DNA from: Gammaproteobacteria bacterium
GTDB taxonomy: Bacteria > Pseudomonadota > Gammaproteobacteria > Pseudomonadales > Azotimanducaceae
Assembly: GCA_026706425.1 (NCBI GenBank)
Contig: JAPOYW010000319.1
Span: forward strand, 11,843 to 19,270
Reading direction: 5' to 3'
DNA: 7,428 nucleotides
Under the pieces are notes generated by a model that was not told where the DNA came from, did not search any database, and saw nothing but the letters and a program-made list of their open reading frames with translations. The position numbers were made by a program, and so were the translations under genes. Below are positions 1-6,382 of this stretch, in pieces. How positions within the stretch are numbered: position 1 is the stretch's first letter; every line of letters starts with the position of its first letter.

Positions 1-370
1 CATCGGGGTCGTATCCATCGTCGAGCGGCGACCTCGCGCCGAATTGCAGAAGATACAGACGGTCTGTCTCCTCGAATATGTATTCATGCGTTTCCTCTTC
101 GGTGGAATATTCGAAATCAGGGTGCTCCCAAGGGCGGCAACCATAGAGGGCTGCAAGTTTGGCATGGAGGAACTCGTGGATGAGCACCGTCGCGAAGAGC
201 TTCCTGTTGGACGTGGACCATTCGCTGCTTTCCCTCTCGATTTGTCTTCGGTCGATCCGGATTTCCTTGAGTTGGCAGCTATAGGCACCATAGTAGTCTG
301 GTACATGGTGATATTTTACAGTAACTGATTCCCGGTAGACCGAGACGGGGCTGATTGACGAGTCTTGCAT
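1..370 (-). CDS. Putative HExxH zinc-metallopeptidase-like protein, cut by left edge
   Basis: A frame open to the left edge, without a stop in the window, translated directly from the minus strand. From ATG 370 it reads MQDSSISPVSVYRESVTVKY, then HHVPDYYGAYSCQLKEIRID (21-40), RRQIERESSEWSTSNRKLF (41-59), ATVLIHEFLHAKLAALYG (60-77, HExxH at 65-69), then CRPWEHPDFEYSTEEETHEY and DRLYLLQFGARSPLDD. ATVLIHEFLHA is a textbook zincin helix: a hydrophobic lead, HE..H, then Ala. The Glu-rich stretch at about 87-93 may hold the third metal ligand. An in-frame ATG at 451 would add 27 mostly Arg-rich residues, has a GAG 7 nt upstream and is an alternative start; a stop occurs five codons before it. No signal peptide is visible. 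GC is about 48% here, well below the rest of the window. The fold is inferred from the motif only and no family is recognised. Confidence 0.65.
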   Translation of the reverse strand, partial: MQDSSISPVSVYRESVTVKYHHVPDYYGAYSCQLKEIRIDRRQIERESSEWSTSNRKLFATVLIHEFLHAKLAALYGCRPWEHPDFEYSTEEETHEYIFEETDRLYLLQFGARSPLDDGYDPD

Positions 371-460
371 GCAACCGAGGATCTCGTCGTTTCTGTTCTC
401 GTGCTTCCCAACGGTCGCTGCGCAACGTCGTCGGCGTTCCGCAAAGACCATGACTAACTC

Positions 461-502
461 GCGTTAGCGCACTGGTTCCGTAAACCGAGAGTTTGCTAAC
501 GC
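461..502. repeat. Nested inverted repeat upstream of the left-edge gene
   Basis: GCGTTAGC (461-468) and GCTAACGC (495-502) are perfect 8-bp arms 26 nt apart. Between them GGTT (474-477) and AACC (483-486) form an inner arm pair. It sits 10 to 50 bp upstream of the earlier possible ATG (451) of the left-edge gene, which suits an operator or a cruciform. Neither strand has a T-run after it. Confidence 0.45.
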
Positions 503-596
503 CCGGTGATATAGCACTCAGTTGCAGTTCAGTAGTCAGCAAACAATCCCCACAATCTGTGTTGTGATTTCCGAGGGCCTCGTACAGAGTGGGATG

Positions 597-621
597 GCAG
601 GCCAGCATCAGGCTGGCCTGC
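597..621. repeat. Perfect 10-bp inverted repeat (hairpin) at the GC-content boundary
   Basis: GCAGGCCAGC (597-606), loop ATCAG, GCTGGCCTGC (612-621). It is the strongest hairpin I noticed in the window. On the minus strand it is followed by CATCCCACTC, so there is no U-tract. Coding character and high GC weaken just left of it (bases below about 590), so it may mark the end of the broken gene, a REP-like element or a junction of acquired DNA. Confidence 0.6.
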
Positions 622-1044
622 GCACTCTCCGCGCCGTAGTCGAGCGCGTCGAGCCCCAGGTCCCGGCGCAGCCGGTTCCGAACGGCCTCCGCAGCGGCCA
701 AGTCCCCTTCTCGCTGCGCGGCCGCATGGAAAGCTCGGGCGCTTGGGTAGGAACGGAGATTGCGGAGGCACTCTCCTCCTCCGAGGGCGTGGGCAGCGTG
801 TCTATCCAATCAAGGACGCCGGGGGAGACGGGCGCACAGGGAGTACCCCGGGAGTACCCCCACATCCTCCCGGCGAACGAGCGATCTGCGACTTCGACCA
901 GGCGATGGTATTCCTCCAGGTCGCCGCGCTCCACGATTACGAGTCCGGTTTCCGGCCAGTTGCTCCAGTCCTTTTCGAGGACATAGAGGCAGGCATGCTG
1001 CATCTTGGCAAGCCGGACCATCGCTTCCGCACCGCACGCCCCGT

Positions 1045-1064
1045 GGAGACCCGGGCGGGTCTCC
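1045..1064. repeat. Perfect 8-bp inverted repeat (hairpin) inside the broken HExxH gene
   Basis: GGAGACCC, loop GGGC, GGGTCTCC on the plus strand. It lies in the middle segment of the broken gene, where it encodes part of a PPGETRPG stretch. There is no T-run on either side, so it is not an intrinsic terminator. It may be chance in GC-rich DNA. Confidence 0.5.
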
Positions 1065-1991
1065 CCCGGCGGCACGCGGCACTGGGGGTCGTCCAGCGCC
1101 GCCACCACCGCCCGGCGCGTTCGCTCCGTGTCGCGAAGCCAGTCCGGATAGGGGCGGGGGGATCCAAATCCATCATCGCCGCATCGCATTCGCCGCTCAC
1201 TTCGGTCCATGCGTCGGGTGTGGGCGGCCACGGACAAAGCCGCTCGACCCTCTCCCATTTGTACGTGGCTTCGGTGTACGGAGGGGGGCCGTAGTTGTAT
1301 TGATCCATTTCTTCTTCGAGGCTGGGTTTCGCCCACAGCCCCGGCCCGTGTTCCACCACGTCCCGAACGTGCATGTACTCGTGGGTCAACGCGACATTGG
1401 CACCGTACCCAAACGTCCAGCTTTGGGCAGAAGATTGCTCGACGATTACAGAACGGTTGAACTCGATGCGCATCGGCGACCCGCTCTCGTGAACATATAG
1501 CTTCCCCGGGATGGGGATCCCTTCGTCGTTGACCAGATTGTCGTTCCACGATATGCCGCTCACATGATCCCAGTATAGGGCTGGAATGCTGCCCGCCGGC
1601 AGGCAGTTTTTGATCTTTTCCATGACATCGCGGGCAGGTTTTGCCACGCACACGCCCGACGCGTCTTTGGATTCGCCCCGTGCGCAAGCAGCCTCTTCTT
1701 CGTCATCGGAACCGCCGCCGCCACCACCACCGGAGGAACCCCCGCCGCCCGATCCACCTCCCGCCGGCGGCGATTCTGAACGACTGCACGTGGGGTGGTT
1801 CCAGTTAATCAACTACTTTGATCGAGAATATTGGAAGGTAGAGACCCGGTAGCCTCTCGACTCGCTTTCTTCCGCGACTCCGTGCAGTTCCGTGTCCTGA
1901 GCAGTGCCGATGACGCCGGTTGCCATCGTCGGGACTGGCCGCTTCGCTCGCTTGTTGCCAAGCCAATCGAGTCTCGTTGCCCGCTACTAGG

Positions 1992-2425
1992 TCAAGCGAT
2001 CAGGTGATACACGTCCGTGCGCCGTTTCGCCGGATCCTCTTCCCAGTCGCTGTAGATCTCCCACGAACGCCCGGCGAGTGGGTAGCCGTGTTCCCGGCAC
2101 CACGAAACGAGTGCCATGTTGACCCGGGGCAACTCGGAGTAGTCGCCGAAGTGGATGGAGGCGTGCCGGAACAGGCGATGTCGCCGGTCGATTCGAATGC
2201 CTCGGGCACTTCGACGCCGATCTCGACGTCGACTTCGCCGCCGGACGGCGTACCGTATAGCCAGATGTTGTGGCCGAACCCTTCGATGCCGTTGCCGCGG
2301 ATGAACTCCCACACGCGGTCCATTAGCGGGAAGATCTTGTCCGGGATGTCCGACATGGCAATGCGCGCCCGAACGGCGGCAATGGTTCGTTCCTCGACAT
2401 CGACGAGTTCGATTTCAAGTGTCAT
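1992..2425 (-). pseudogene. GyrI-like / effector-binding (AraC C-terminal type) domain protein, frame broken once
   Basis: ATG 2425 (ATGA overlap with the ankyrin gene) opens a frame reading MTLEIELVDVEERTIAAVRA, then IGVEVPEAFESTGDIACS (to residue 86, base 2168). From there that frame turns into Ser/Thr-rich nonsense, while the next frame reads HASIHFGDYSELPRVNMALV and WEIYSDWEEDPAKRRTDVYHLIA with a TGA at 1994-1992. Together these give the GyrI-like pattern: early EE...A.R, the H.G.Y..L strand and the WE.Y..W.eDPa...tdVY ending. The family binds small cationic ligands, alone or fused to AraC/MerR DNA-binding domains; no DNA-binding part is present here. One base is missing, modulo 3, between about 2160 and 2176. 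The joined product would be about 144 residues, slightly short for the family, so a deletion of more than one base is possible. It is either a decayed gene or a sequencing indel. Confidence 0.75.
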
Positions 2426-3474
2426 TCGTGCTGCTCCGTTAACTTGGCGAGTGCCTTGAGTTCCGCGACGAGTGCCCTGTCGGCACCCGCGATGCGTTCG
2501 ATTTGTTGCCAGTTCTTGGCGTTCGGCCGCGCCCCCGATTGGATCAGGCACCGCAACGACGCCGGGTGCCACGCGTGGATCGCGTATCCGAGGGCGCTCT
2601 CGTGGTCTTGGCCATCGAGCATCGCCCCCTCGCTCGCCACGGAACCGCAAATTGCCTGCAGGTCTTCCAGCACGATCGCCGCCTCGATCGTCATCGGCGC
2701 ACCGTTCCCGACCAGCAGACGAACGATCTCGATGTCGCACTCCTGGGACAGGGTGTGTAGACAGGCGGTGGACAACGGCGTCTGCCCGTCCTGCGCCGCG
2801 ACGTTCGGATCGGCACCGCCCCCGAGCAGTACGCCTACCGCCTCGAGGCGATTGTTGTGGGCGGCGATGAATAGCAGAGTCCGACCGTATTGGTCCGCTT
2901 CGTTCGCCGAGGCGTCGCCGCCCAAGGCGGTGGCGAGCCCGTCGGCATCGCCCATTGCGGCCAGGGCGAACAGGTCGGTAACGGCACCGTGTTTCCGAAG
3001 AATCTCGACCACCGCAACCGCCGGCTGGCGTTTCCAAGGGCCCGCGTGCAGCGCCTTGGCGAGAGGGGTTTCGCCTTGGGCATCGACGGCGTCGAGCGGG
3101 GCGCCTAGCGCGCATAGCCTGGCGGCCAGGGCCGTGTTGCCGCGCTCGGCGGCATGGTGCAGAGGGGTTGCGCCGCTTTCGTCCGTTTCTCGAACCGCCA
3201 AAGGAGCGTCGGCGAGAATCCGTTCAGCCAGATCGTTTGCCTGCAGCAGTGCGCAAGTCGCGAGGCTAGGTACGACTCCGGCGGCAAGCGCCTCGTCGAT
3301 TACGTCGCAGTAGCGCCGGGTGCGTCCGGAACAGCCATACCGTGCGATGCGCTGCAGGATGCGGTTGGCGAGGGATGTGTCCTGCCTTGACCAGTCCACG
3401 GAGGACACGACGACCCGGAGTTGTGCCACGTCGTCCGAATCGAGCGCGGCGGCGATATCTGCTTCGAGCGACAT
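2422..3474 (-). CDS. Ankyrin-repeat protein
   Basis: 350 residues, no signal peptide or TM segment. A helical N-terminal part (1-95) leads into ankyrin units: ESGATPLHHAAERGNTALAA (99-118), QGETPLAKALHAGP (133-146, with an insertion before VVEILRKHGA), a degenerate unit at LFALAAMGDADGLATAL (168-184), YGRTLLFIAAHNNRLEAVGV (196-215) ending LLGGGADPN, DGQTPLSTACLHTLSQECDI (229-248) ending LLVGNGAP, and HESALGYAIHAWHPASLRCL (291-310) ending GARPN. The G.TPL..A and LL..GA.P signatures are clear. Ankyrin stacks are protein-binding scaffolds; the partner is unknown. The gene starts 7 nt after the channel stop and ends with ATGA shared with the GyrI-like gene, so it is part of the coupled block. A cytoplasmic scaffold for the channel or PspA-like protein is a guess from position. 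Confidence 0.9.
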   Translation of the reverse strand: MSLEADIAAALDSDDVAQLRVVVSSVDWSRQDTSLANRILQRIARYGCSGRTRRYCDVIDEALAAGVVPSLATCALLQANDLAERILADAPLAVRETDESGATPLHHAAERGNTALAARLCALGAPLDAVDAQGETPLAKALHAGPWKRQPAVAVVEILRKHGAVTDLFALAAMGDADGLATALGGDASANEADQYGRTLLFIAAHNNRLEAVGVLLGGGADPNVAAQDGQTPLSTACLHTLSQECDIEIVRLLVGNGAPMTIEAAIVLEDLQAICGSVASEGAMLDGQDHESALGYAIHAWHPASLRCLIQSGARPNAKNWQQIERIAGADRALVAELKALAKLTEQHE

Positions 3475-3481
3475 CGAGCGC

Positions 3482-4582
3482 TTACGCGGCGCACTTCCTC
3501 AGGCAGGCTTCGATGGTTTCCCGGGTGACGTCCGAGGCATCCTTGATCAGGGTGATGACGCCCGCGCCTGTGCAGATGGGGTCCGGTGACGGGTTGGTGT
3601 GCACGCCGTTGGAGTCGACATAGCCCAAGGGCACCCCGGCGCCGCCCTGGATGAATTGCGAGACCACGTCGCGCCAGCGCAGCTTGGAGAATTCGGCGTC
3701 GAACCGCGCCAGGCGGTCGGCCTCGTGGGTGAACAGGTTCTCGAGCACCCTTTCCGTGCCGGGTTCGATCATGGCCCGCACGACGATCTCGGGATAGGCG
3801 CGCACCGGACGGACCACGGTGTTCGCGCCGGCGTCGAGCAGGCGTTGCCGGTTGCCGTCGTCCACGGCTTCGACAACGATGCTTGCCTTGGTAGAGATGT
3901 CCGCGATTCGGCTCAGGATGTCGTAGGTGAGGGCATCGGCGCGGGGATCGTTGGATTCGCCGGCGATGACGACGATGTGCTTGGCTACCCCGGCGTTTGC
4001 CGCCCGCAGGCTCTCGGTGTTCTCGGCCACCGCCGTGTAGTGCGTGACGCCCTCGTTGACGAGGGTCGTCGGCAGGCCTTCGGGGAAGCTGGTGGTCAAC
4101 AACTGCACCGGGATGTCGGCTAGCTCCGGCGTGTTGCGGATGTCGGCGACGAGTCGGGCGAGGTACGCTTCCGGGTGCTCGGTCGGGACGTTGATGACGA
4201 GCAGGTGATCTTTCATGTTGTTCCACTCCAGTTGGCCGCGCCGGCGGCGGTCGCGCTGCAGGGCGCGGTAGTCGAAGACGTCGGTGGCGATCTGTGCCAG
4301 CAGGAAGATGCCGAACACGTACATGCACAAGGTCGTGGCGGTGCGGCCGACTAGTGTTTCCGCGGATATGTCGCCATAGCCCACGGTCGTCGCGGTGGTG
4401 ATGGTCAGCCAAGTTGCATCGCCGAGGCCGTAGCCTTCCGCCACCATCATCACGAGCACATGGATGGCAAACAGAATCAGGAACAGGCATATGGCTCGGA
4501 CAAGCCGTCGCCGGATAGCGCCGGCGATGTGGCGCGAGAAGCGGAAATAGCGCCTGCGCGCGAACCACCGGGCAACGATCAT
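3482..4582 (-). CDS. Two-TM potassium channel with degenerate RCK/TrkA-N-like C-terminal domain
   Basis: 366 residues. A basic N-terminus precedes TM1 (about 28-48, LVRAICLFLILFAIHVLVMM), a pore helix and the selectivity filter TTVGYGD (65-71), then TM2 (about 81-104, LCMYVFGIFLLAQIATDVF). This is the KcsA/MthK layout of a tetrameric inner-membrane K+ channel. Residues about 125-285 form an alternating alpha/beta domain: HLLVINVP, IPVQLLTTS, VTHYTAVAENTESL, HIVVIAGES, ASIVVEAVDDGNRQRLLDAG. The order is that of RCK (TrkA-N) domains. The usual GxGxxG nucleotide loop after the first strand is missing (INVPTEHPEAY), so NAD binding is doubtful and another ligand or purely structural gating is possible. 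A C-terminal segment of about 80 residues (VPLGYVDSNGVHT...) resembles the tail of related channel/TrkA proteins. The ATG shares ATGA with the RHH-like gene. Confidence 0.9.
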   Translation of the reverse strand: MIVARWFARRRYFRFSRHIAGAIRRRLVRAICLFLILFAIHVLVMMVAEGYGLGDATWLTITTATTVGYGDISAETLVGRTATTLCMYVFGIFLLAQIATDVFDYRALQRDRRRRGQLEWNNMKDHLLVINVPTEHPEAYLARLVADIRNTPELADIPVQLLTTSFPEGLPTTLVNEGVTHYTAVAENTESLRAANAGVAKHIVVIAGESNDPRADALTYDILSRIADISTKASIVVEAVDDGNRQRLLDAGANTVVRPVRAYPEIVVRAMIEPGTERVLENLFTHEADRLARFDAEFSKLRWRDVVSQFIQGGAGVPLGYVDSNGVHTNPSPDPICTGAGVITLIKDASDVTRETIEACLRKCAA

Positions 4583-4986
4583 CGGCGTCGGTCGGACTCG
4601 GCGTGTTTCGCTGGTTCGAAATGGCGGCGGACTTCCTCGACAACATGTCTCTTGAGTTGCCGGGCGTCGGGCCGTTGACCGTACCGCGCCGCGAGGGCTT
4701 CCAAGTCGGTATTGCTGAACGATAGGCTGATGCGCGGGCGTTGGATCTCGGCGTGCGACAACCCCACGAGGCTGCGTACGAAATCCGAAGGGGAAAGATT
4801 CTCCTGTGCGGCCGCGACACGGATGTCGTGCATCAACGACTGCTGGAATTCGAAGTGGACCTGGATTTTCTTGAGGGCACGGCGCTCCGCCTGGAACCGC
4901 GCCGCCTCGGGTCCCGGGGTCTTCGTTGCGCCGGAGGTGCGGCGAGGGTTTCGAGCTGGCACCGAAGCCCGCTCCGGGTCAGCCAT
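4579..4986 (-). CDS. Small protein with two tandem ribbon-helix-helix-like repeats
   Basis: 135 residues from ATG 4986. This start overlaps the previous stop by 8 bp (ATGGCTGA), and upstream in-frame codons would encode Ser/Arg-rich shadow of the preceding gene. A basic, disordered N-terminus (1-40) precedes two units with the same strand-helix-helix order: IQVHFEF / QQSLMHDIRVAAAQENL / SPSDFVRSLVGL (41-76) and RISLSFS / NTDLEALAARYGQRP / DARQLKRHVVEEV (85-117). Each resembles a MetJ/Arc-type RHH unit, which normally dimerises to bind DNA through the strand; a tandem copy could form the fold within one chain. By similarity of pattern only, it may be a DNA-binding regulator of this operon, for instance at the dyad near 6885-6905. 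I do not recognise a named family. The stop is fused to the channel start as ATGA. Confidence 0.68.
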   Translation of the reverse strand: MADPERASVPARNPRRTSGATKTPGPEAARFQAERRALKKIQVHFEFQQSLMHDIRVAAAQENLSPSDFVRSLVGLSHAEIQRPRISLSFSNTDLEALAARYGQRPDARQLKRHVVEEVRRHFEPAKHAESDRRR

Positions 4987-5632
4987 CGCCGGGCCACATG
5001 GCCTCGATGACGTCGGCCCCGCAGTAGACCTCGAGGCTGACGTCGGTCTCGCCGTCTCCCCAGATCTCGACACTCAAGCCGAAACTGTCGTTGCTGCCCT
5101 CGCATTCGTGGTAGCGCAATTCCTCGCTGTCGTCGTCCTGGCGCATGGACAGGGTTTCCCCCCGGCAGTCGCGGTCGTAGTAGAAGCCGACCGCGTCCTT
5201 CGTGACCTGGAAGTAGCCGTCCGCCAGCCAGCCGGCGTAGCGCTCAAGGGGTTTCTCGACGTCCAACTCGGCGAACTCCTCCTCGTCCCAGAGCCCCGCG
5301 AAGGCGTCCTCGCCGAACAGCTTCAACACGTCCTTGCGCTTGATGTCGCGACCCAGGCACAACTCGGGTTGCGACTCCTTGGGATCCAGACCCAGGTAGA
5401 ACTTGGTGCCCTCTTCGCCGACGAGGGTGAACTGCACCTCGATGCCGCTCTCGTATTGGTAGGTGGCCACCGAGGCGACCTCGAAGGTGTGGCCTTGGAC
5501 ATCCCGGGGCAGGGCGAGGCGGTGCTTGAAGGAAACCAAATCGCCGGCCAGCAGGTCTGCCGGCTTTTCAAGCCGTCGTCCTTCGTCCTTATCACGCCGG
5601 AATCGGCTACGGACTAGCTTCCCAAAAACCAT
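4979..5632 (-). CDS. DUF4178-like protein (YjfK-like)
   Basis: 217 residues from ATG 5632, with GGGG about 8 nt upstream; an in-frame TTG one codon earlier is less likely. A basic N-terminus (KLVRSRFRRDKDEGRR) is followed by LLAGDLVSFKHR (27-38), HTFEVASVATYQYESGIEVQ (48-67) and FTLVGEEGTKFYLGLD (68-83). This is the GD-V...F.V......YESG....Y.L pattern of DUF4178/YjfK-type beta domains. A second half (120-217) is strongly acidic with further beta-like segments (YFQVTKDAVGFYYDRDCRGE, LSVEIWGDGETDVSLEVY). It contains four Cys (92, 156, 177, 204) with no obvious metal motif. No signal peptide. It follows the pspA-family gene by 36 nt, as in yjfJ-yjfK operons. The function is unknown; membrane-stress accessory protein is inference. 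DUF2491 is the alternative family label. Confidence 0.7.
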   Translation of the reverse strand: MVFGKLVRSRFRRDKDEGRRLEKPADLLAGDLVSFKHRLALPRDVQGHTFEVASVATYQYESGIEVQFTLVGEEGTKFYLGLDPKESQPELCLGRDIKRKDVLKLFGEDAFAGLWDEEEFAELDVEKPLERYAGWLADGYFQVTKDAVGFYYDRDCRGETLSMRQDDDSEELRYHECEGSNDSFGLSVEIWGDGETDVSLEVYCGADVIEAMWPGDG

Positions 5633-5668
5633 CAAACACCCCGTTTCGATCCGACACCGAAGGACGCG

Positions 5669-6361
5669 TTACGCGCTCTTGGCCTTGAGACGCGCGAGCA
5701 CGTCGCTTGCGGCCGGACTTCCGCTGTCGCCGATGCCCTTTTCGCGGAGTTTCGCGTCCAGGTCGTCACCGCCTTCCTTCTCGGCCATCCACTCGCCGGC
5801 CTGCATTCGGTCCTGCCAGTTCTGCTGCTTCGCCTTGACCCGTTCGAGCGCCTTGGCCACGCGGTGTTCGCTGGACCCGGTCGCGGCGAAATTCGTCGAC
5901 ACGCTCTCGGTCGCGCGCTGCAGTTCCCGCACCGTGCGCACCTTGTCGAGTTCGCGCTTGTTCTTCTGGATTGTGCGCTCCCGGGCCTTGATCATGGCAT
6001 GGATCTTGTTGATCTCGGTGTCCAGCGATGCCTGCTCGGAACCCTTGTCGTTGCGGTCCGACTCGAGTTCGGCGATGCGTTCGGCGACCTCGGTGGCGAG
6101 CGCTTCCTCGCCGTTGTTGAGTGCCGCCATCGCCTTCTGTTCGTAGTCCGAGATATCGGCGTCAAGCACGCCGATCTCGCGCTTGAGGCGGATCTCGGTG
6201 CCTTTCATGCGGGTCAGGCTCTGCTTGGCCTTGCCGATGGCGGTCTCGGCATCGCGGATTTCCTGTTCCAGGATGCGAACGGCGTTGGCGTCGATGACGG
6301 CTTCGCCGACCTCGCTTGCACCGCCGCGCAATGCGGTGAACAAATCTCTCAATACGCTCAT
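5669..6361 (-). CDS. pspA: PspA/IM30 family protein (YjfJ-like phage-shock protein A homologue)
   Basis: 230 residues, the normal PspA length. The sequence is almost wholly charged helix: an amphipathic N-terminal region (MSVLRDLFTALRG), then ILEQEIRDAETAIGKAKQSL (30-49), long coiled-coil segments with heptad character (about 28-150), RTVRELQRATESVSTNF (142-158) and RVAKALERVKAKQQNWQDRM (167-186). No TM segment. PspA/IM30 proteins form ESCRT-III-like rods or rings on the inner face of the cytoplasmic membrane and preserve the proton-motive force under stress. The C-terminus extends past the core as GIGDSGSPAASDVLARLKAK, common in YjfJ-type members. Its position between yjfI and a DUF4178-like gene supports the YjfJ branch rather than the sigma54-controlled pspABC operon; no pspB, pspC or pspF is seen. 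Start ATG 6361 is supported by AAGGAG. Confidence 0.92.
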   Translation of the reverse strand: MSVLRDLFTALRGGASEVGEAVIDANAVRILEQEIRDAETAIGKAKQSLTRMKGTEIRLKREIGVLDADISDYEQKAMAALNNGEEALATEVAERIAELESDRNDKGSEQASLDTEINKIHAMIKARERTIQKNKRELDKVRTVRELQRATESVSTNFAATGSSEHRVAKALERVKAKQQNWQDRMQAGEWMAEKEGGDDLDAKLREKGIGDSGSPAASDVLARLKAKSA

Positions 6362-6369
6362 TTCTTCGA

Positions 6370-6375
6370 CTCCTT
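6370..6375 (-). promoter_or_regulatory. Shine-Dalgarno site of the pspA-family gene
   Basis: AAGGAG on the minus strand, 8 nt before the ATG at 6361. It is the best ribosome-binding match I noticed in the window. It fixes the start of the PspA-like protein and suggests strong translation of that gene relative to the coupled genes downstream. Confidence 0.75.
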
Positions 6376-6382
6376 GTGTCTC

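Larger units (their letters stand above)
279..1812 (-). pseudogene. Gly/Ser-rich protein with HExxH zinc-peptidase-like motif, frame broken twice
   Basis: Three minus-strand frames carry the signal in turn. Part 1 (1812 to about 1156; TTG start just after a stop, no convincing ribosome site) has a Cys (9), a Gly/Ser run (18-35), DDEEE, then MRIEFNRSVIVEQSSAQSW (114-132), ALTHEYMHVRD (141-151) with HExxH at 144-148, SLEEEMDQYN and GECDAAMMDLDP. Part 2 (about 1155-773) reads PYPDWLRDTERTRRAVVAAL, then VLEKDWSNWPETGLVIVERG and SPGVLDWIDTLPTPSEEE. Part 3 (about 772-279) reads ECLRNLRSYPSARAFHAAAQ, REGDLAAAEAVRNRLRRDLG and LDYGAESAQASLML. One extra C at 1156-1161 and one extra G at 770-775 (minus-strand sense) would join all parts. 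HExxH suggests a zincin peptidase; the Glu-rich stretch after it could supply the third ligand. Gly-rich then acidic after a Cys recalls a surface lipoprotein linker, but no signal peptide is seen in any frame upstream. The 3' end is uncertain: the open frame runs to 279 across low-GC DNA overlapping the next gene, so the true end may be near 450-600. Confidence 0.55.

Noticed and set aside
450..505. GTTAGC/GCTAAC motifs resembling an integron attC site
   Set aside because: The seven-base core patterns RYYYAAC and GTTRRRY are not met in either orientation, the spacing is short for attC, and no integrase or cassette array is visible.
1764..1812. Lipobox at the Cys near the start of the Gly-rich protein
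   Set aside because: The residues before the Cys are WNHPT, not L-[AS]-[GA]-C, and no hydrophobic segment precedes it in any frame.
1950..1963. GCTTG/CAAGC mini-hairpin as terminator of the operon
   Set aside because: The stem is only 5 bp and is not followed by a T-run on the minus strand.
1156..2176. Programmed ribosomal frameshifting as the cause of the frame breaks
   Set aside because: No slippery heptamer with a downstream pseudoknot or internal Shine-Dalgarno was evident, and three separate programmed events so close together would be unusual.
2000..3115. Minus-strand frame extending upstream of the GyrI-like ATG through the ankyrin gene
   Set aside because: The part above 2425 is Arg-rich shadow of the ankyrin gene. 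Recognisable sequence starts only at the ATG at 2425.
1920..3313. Plus-strand open frames opposite the GyrI-like and ankyrin genes
   Set aside because: They have no motif, are Ser/Ala/Arg-biased and lie opposite genes with recognisable domains.
3300..4820. Long minus-strand open frame of about 506 codons over the channel and ankyrin genes
   Set aside because: Its translation is Arg/Pro/His-rich low-complexity sequence, typical of a shadow frame in GC-rich DNA. The channel and ankyrin frames over the same bases have clear motifs.
4987..5073. Upstream extension of the RHH-like protein by 29 codons
   Set aside because: The added residues (Ser/Arg/Thr-rich) overlap the end of the DUF4178-like gene. 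ATG 4986 gives the usual short operon overlap.
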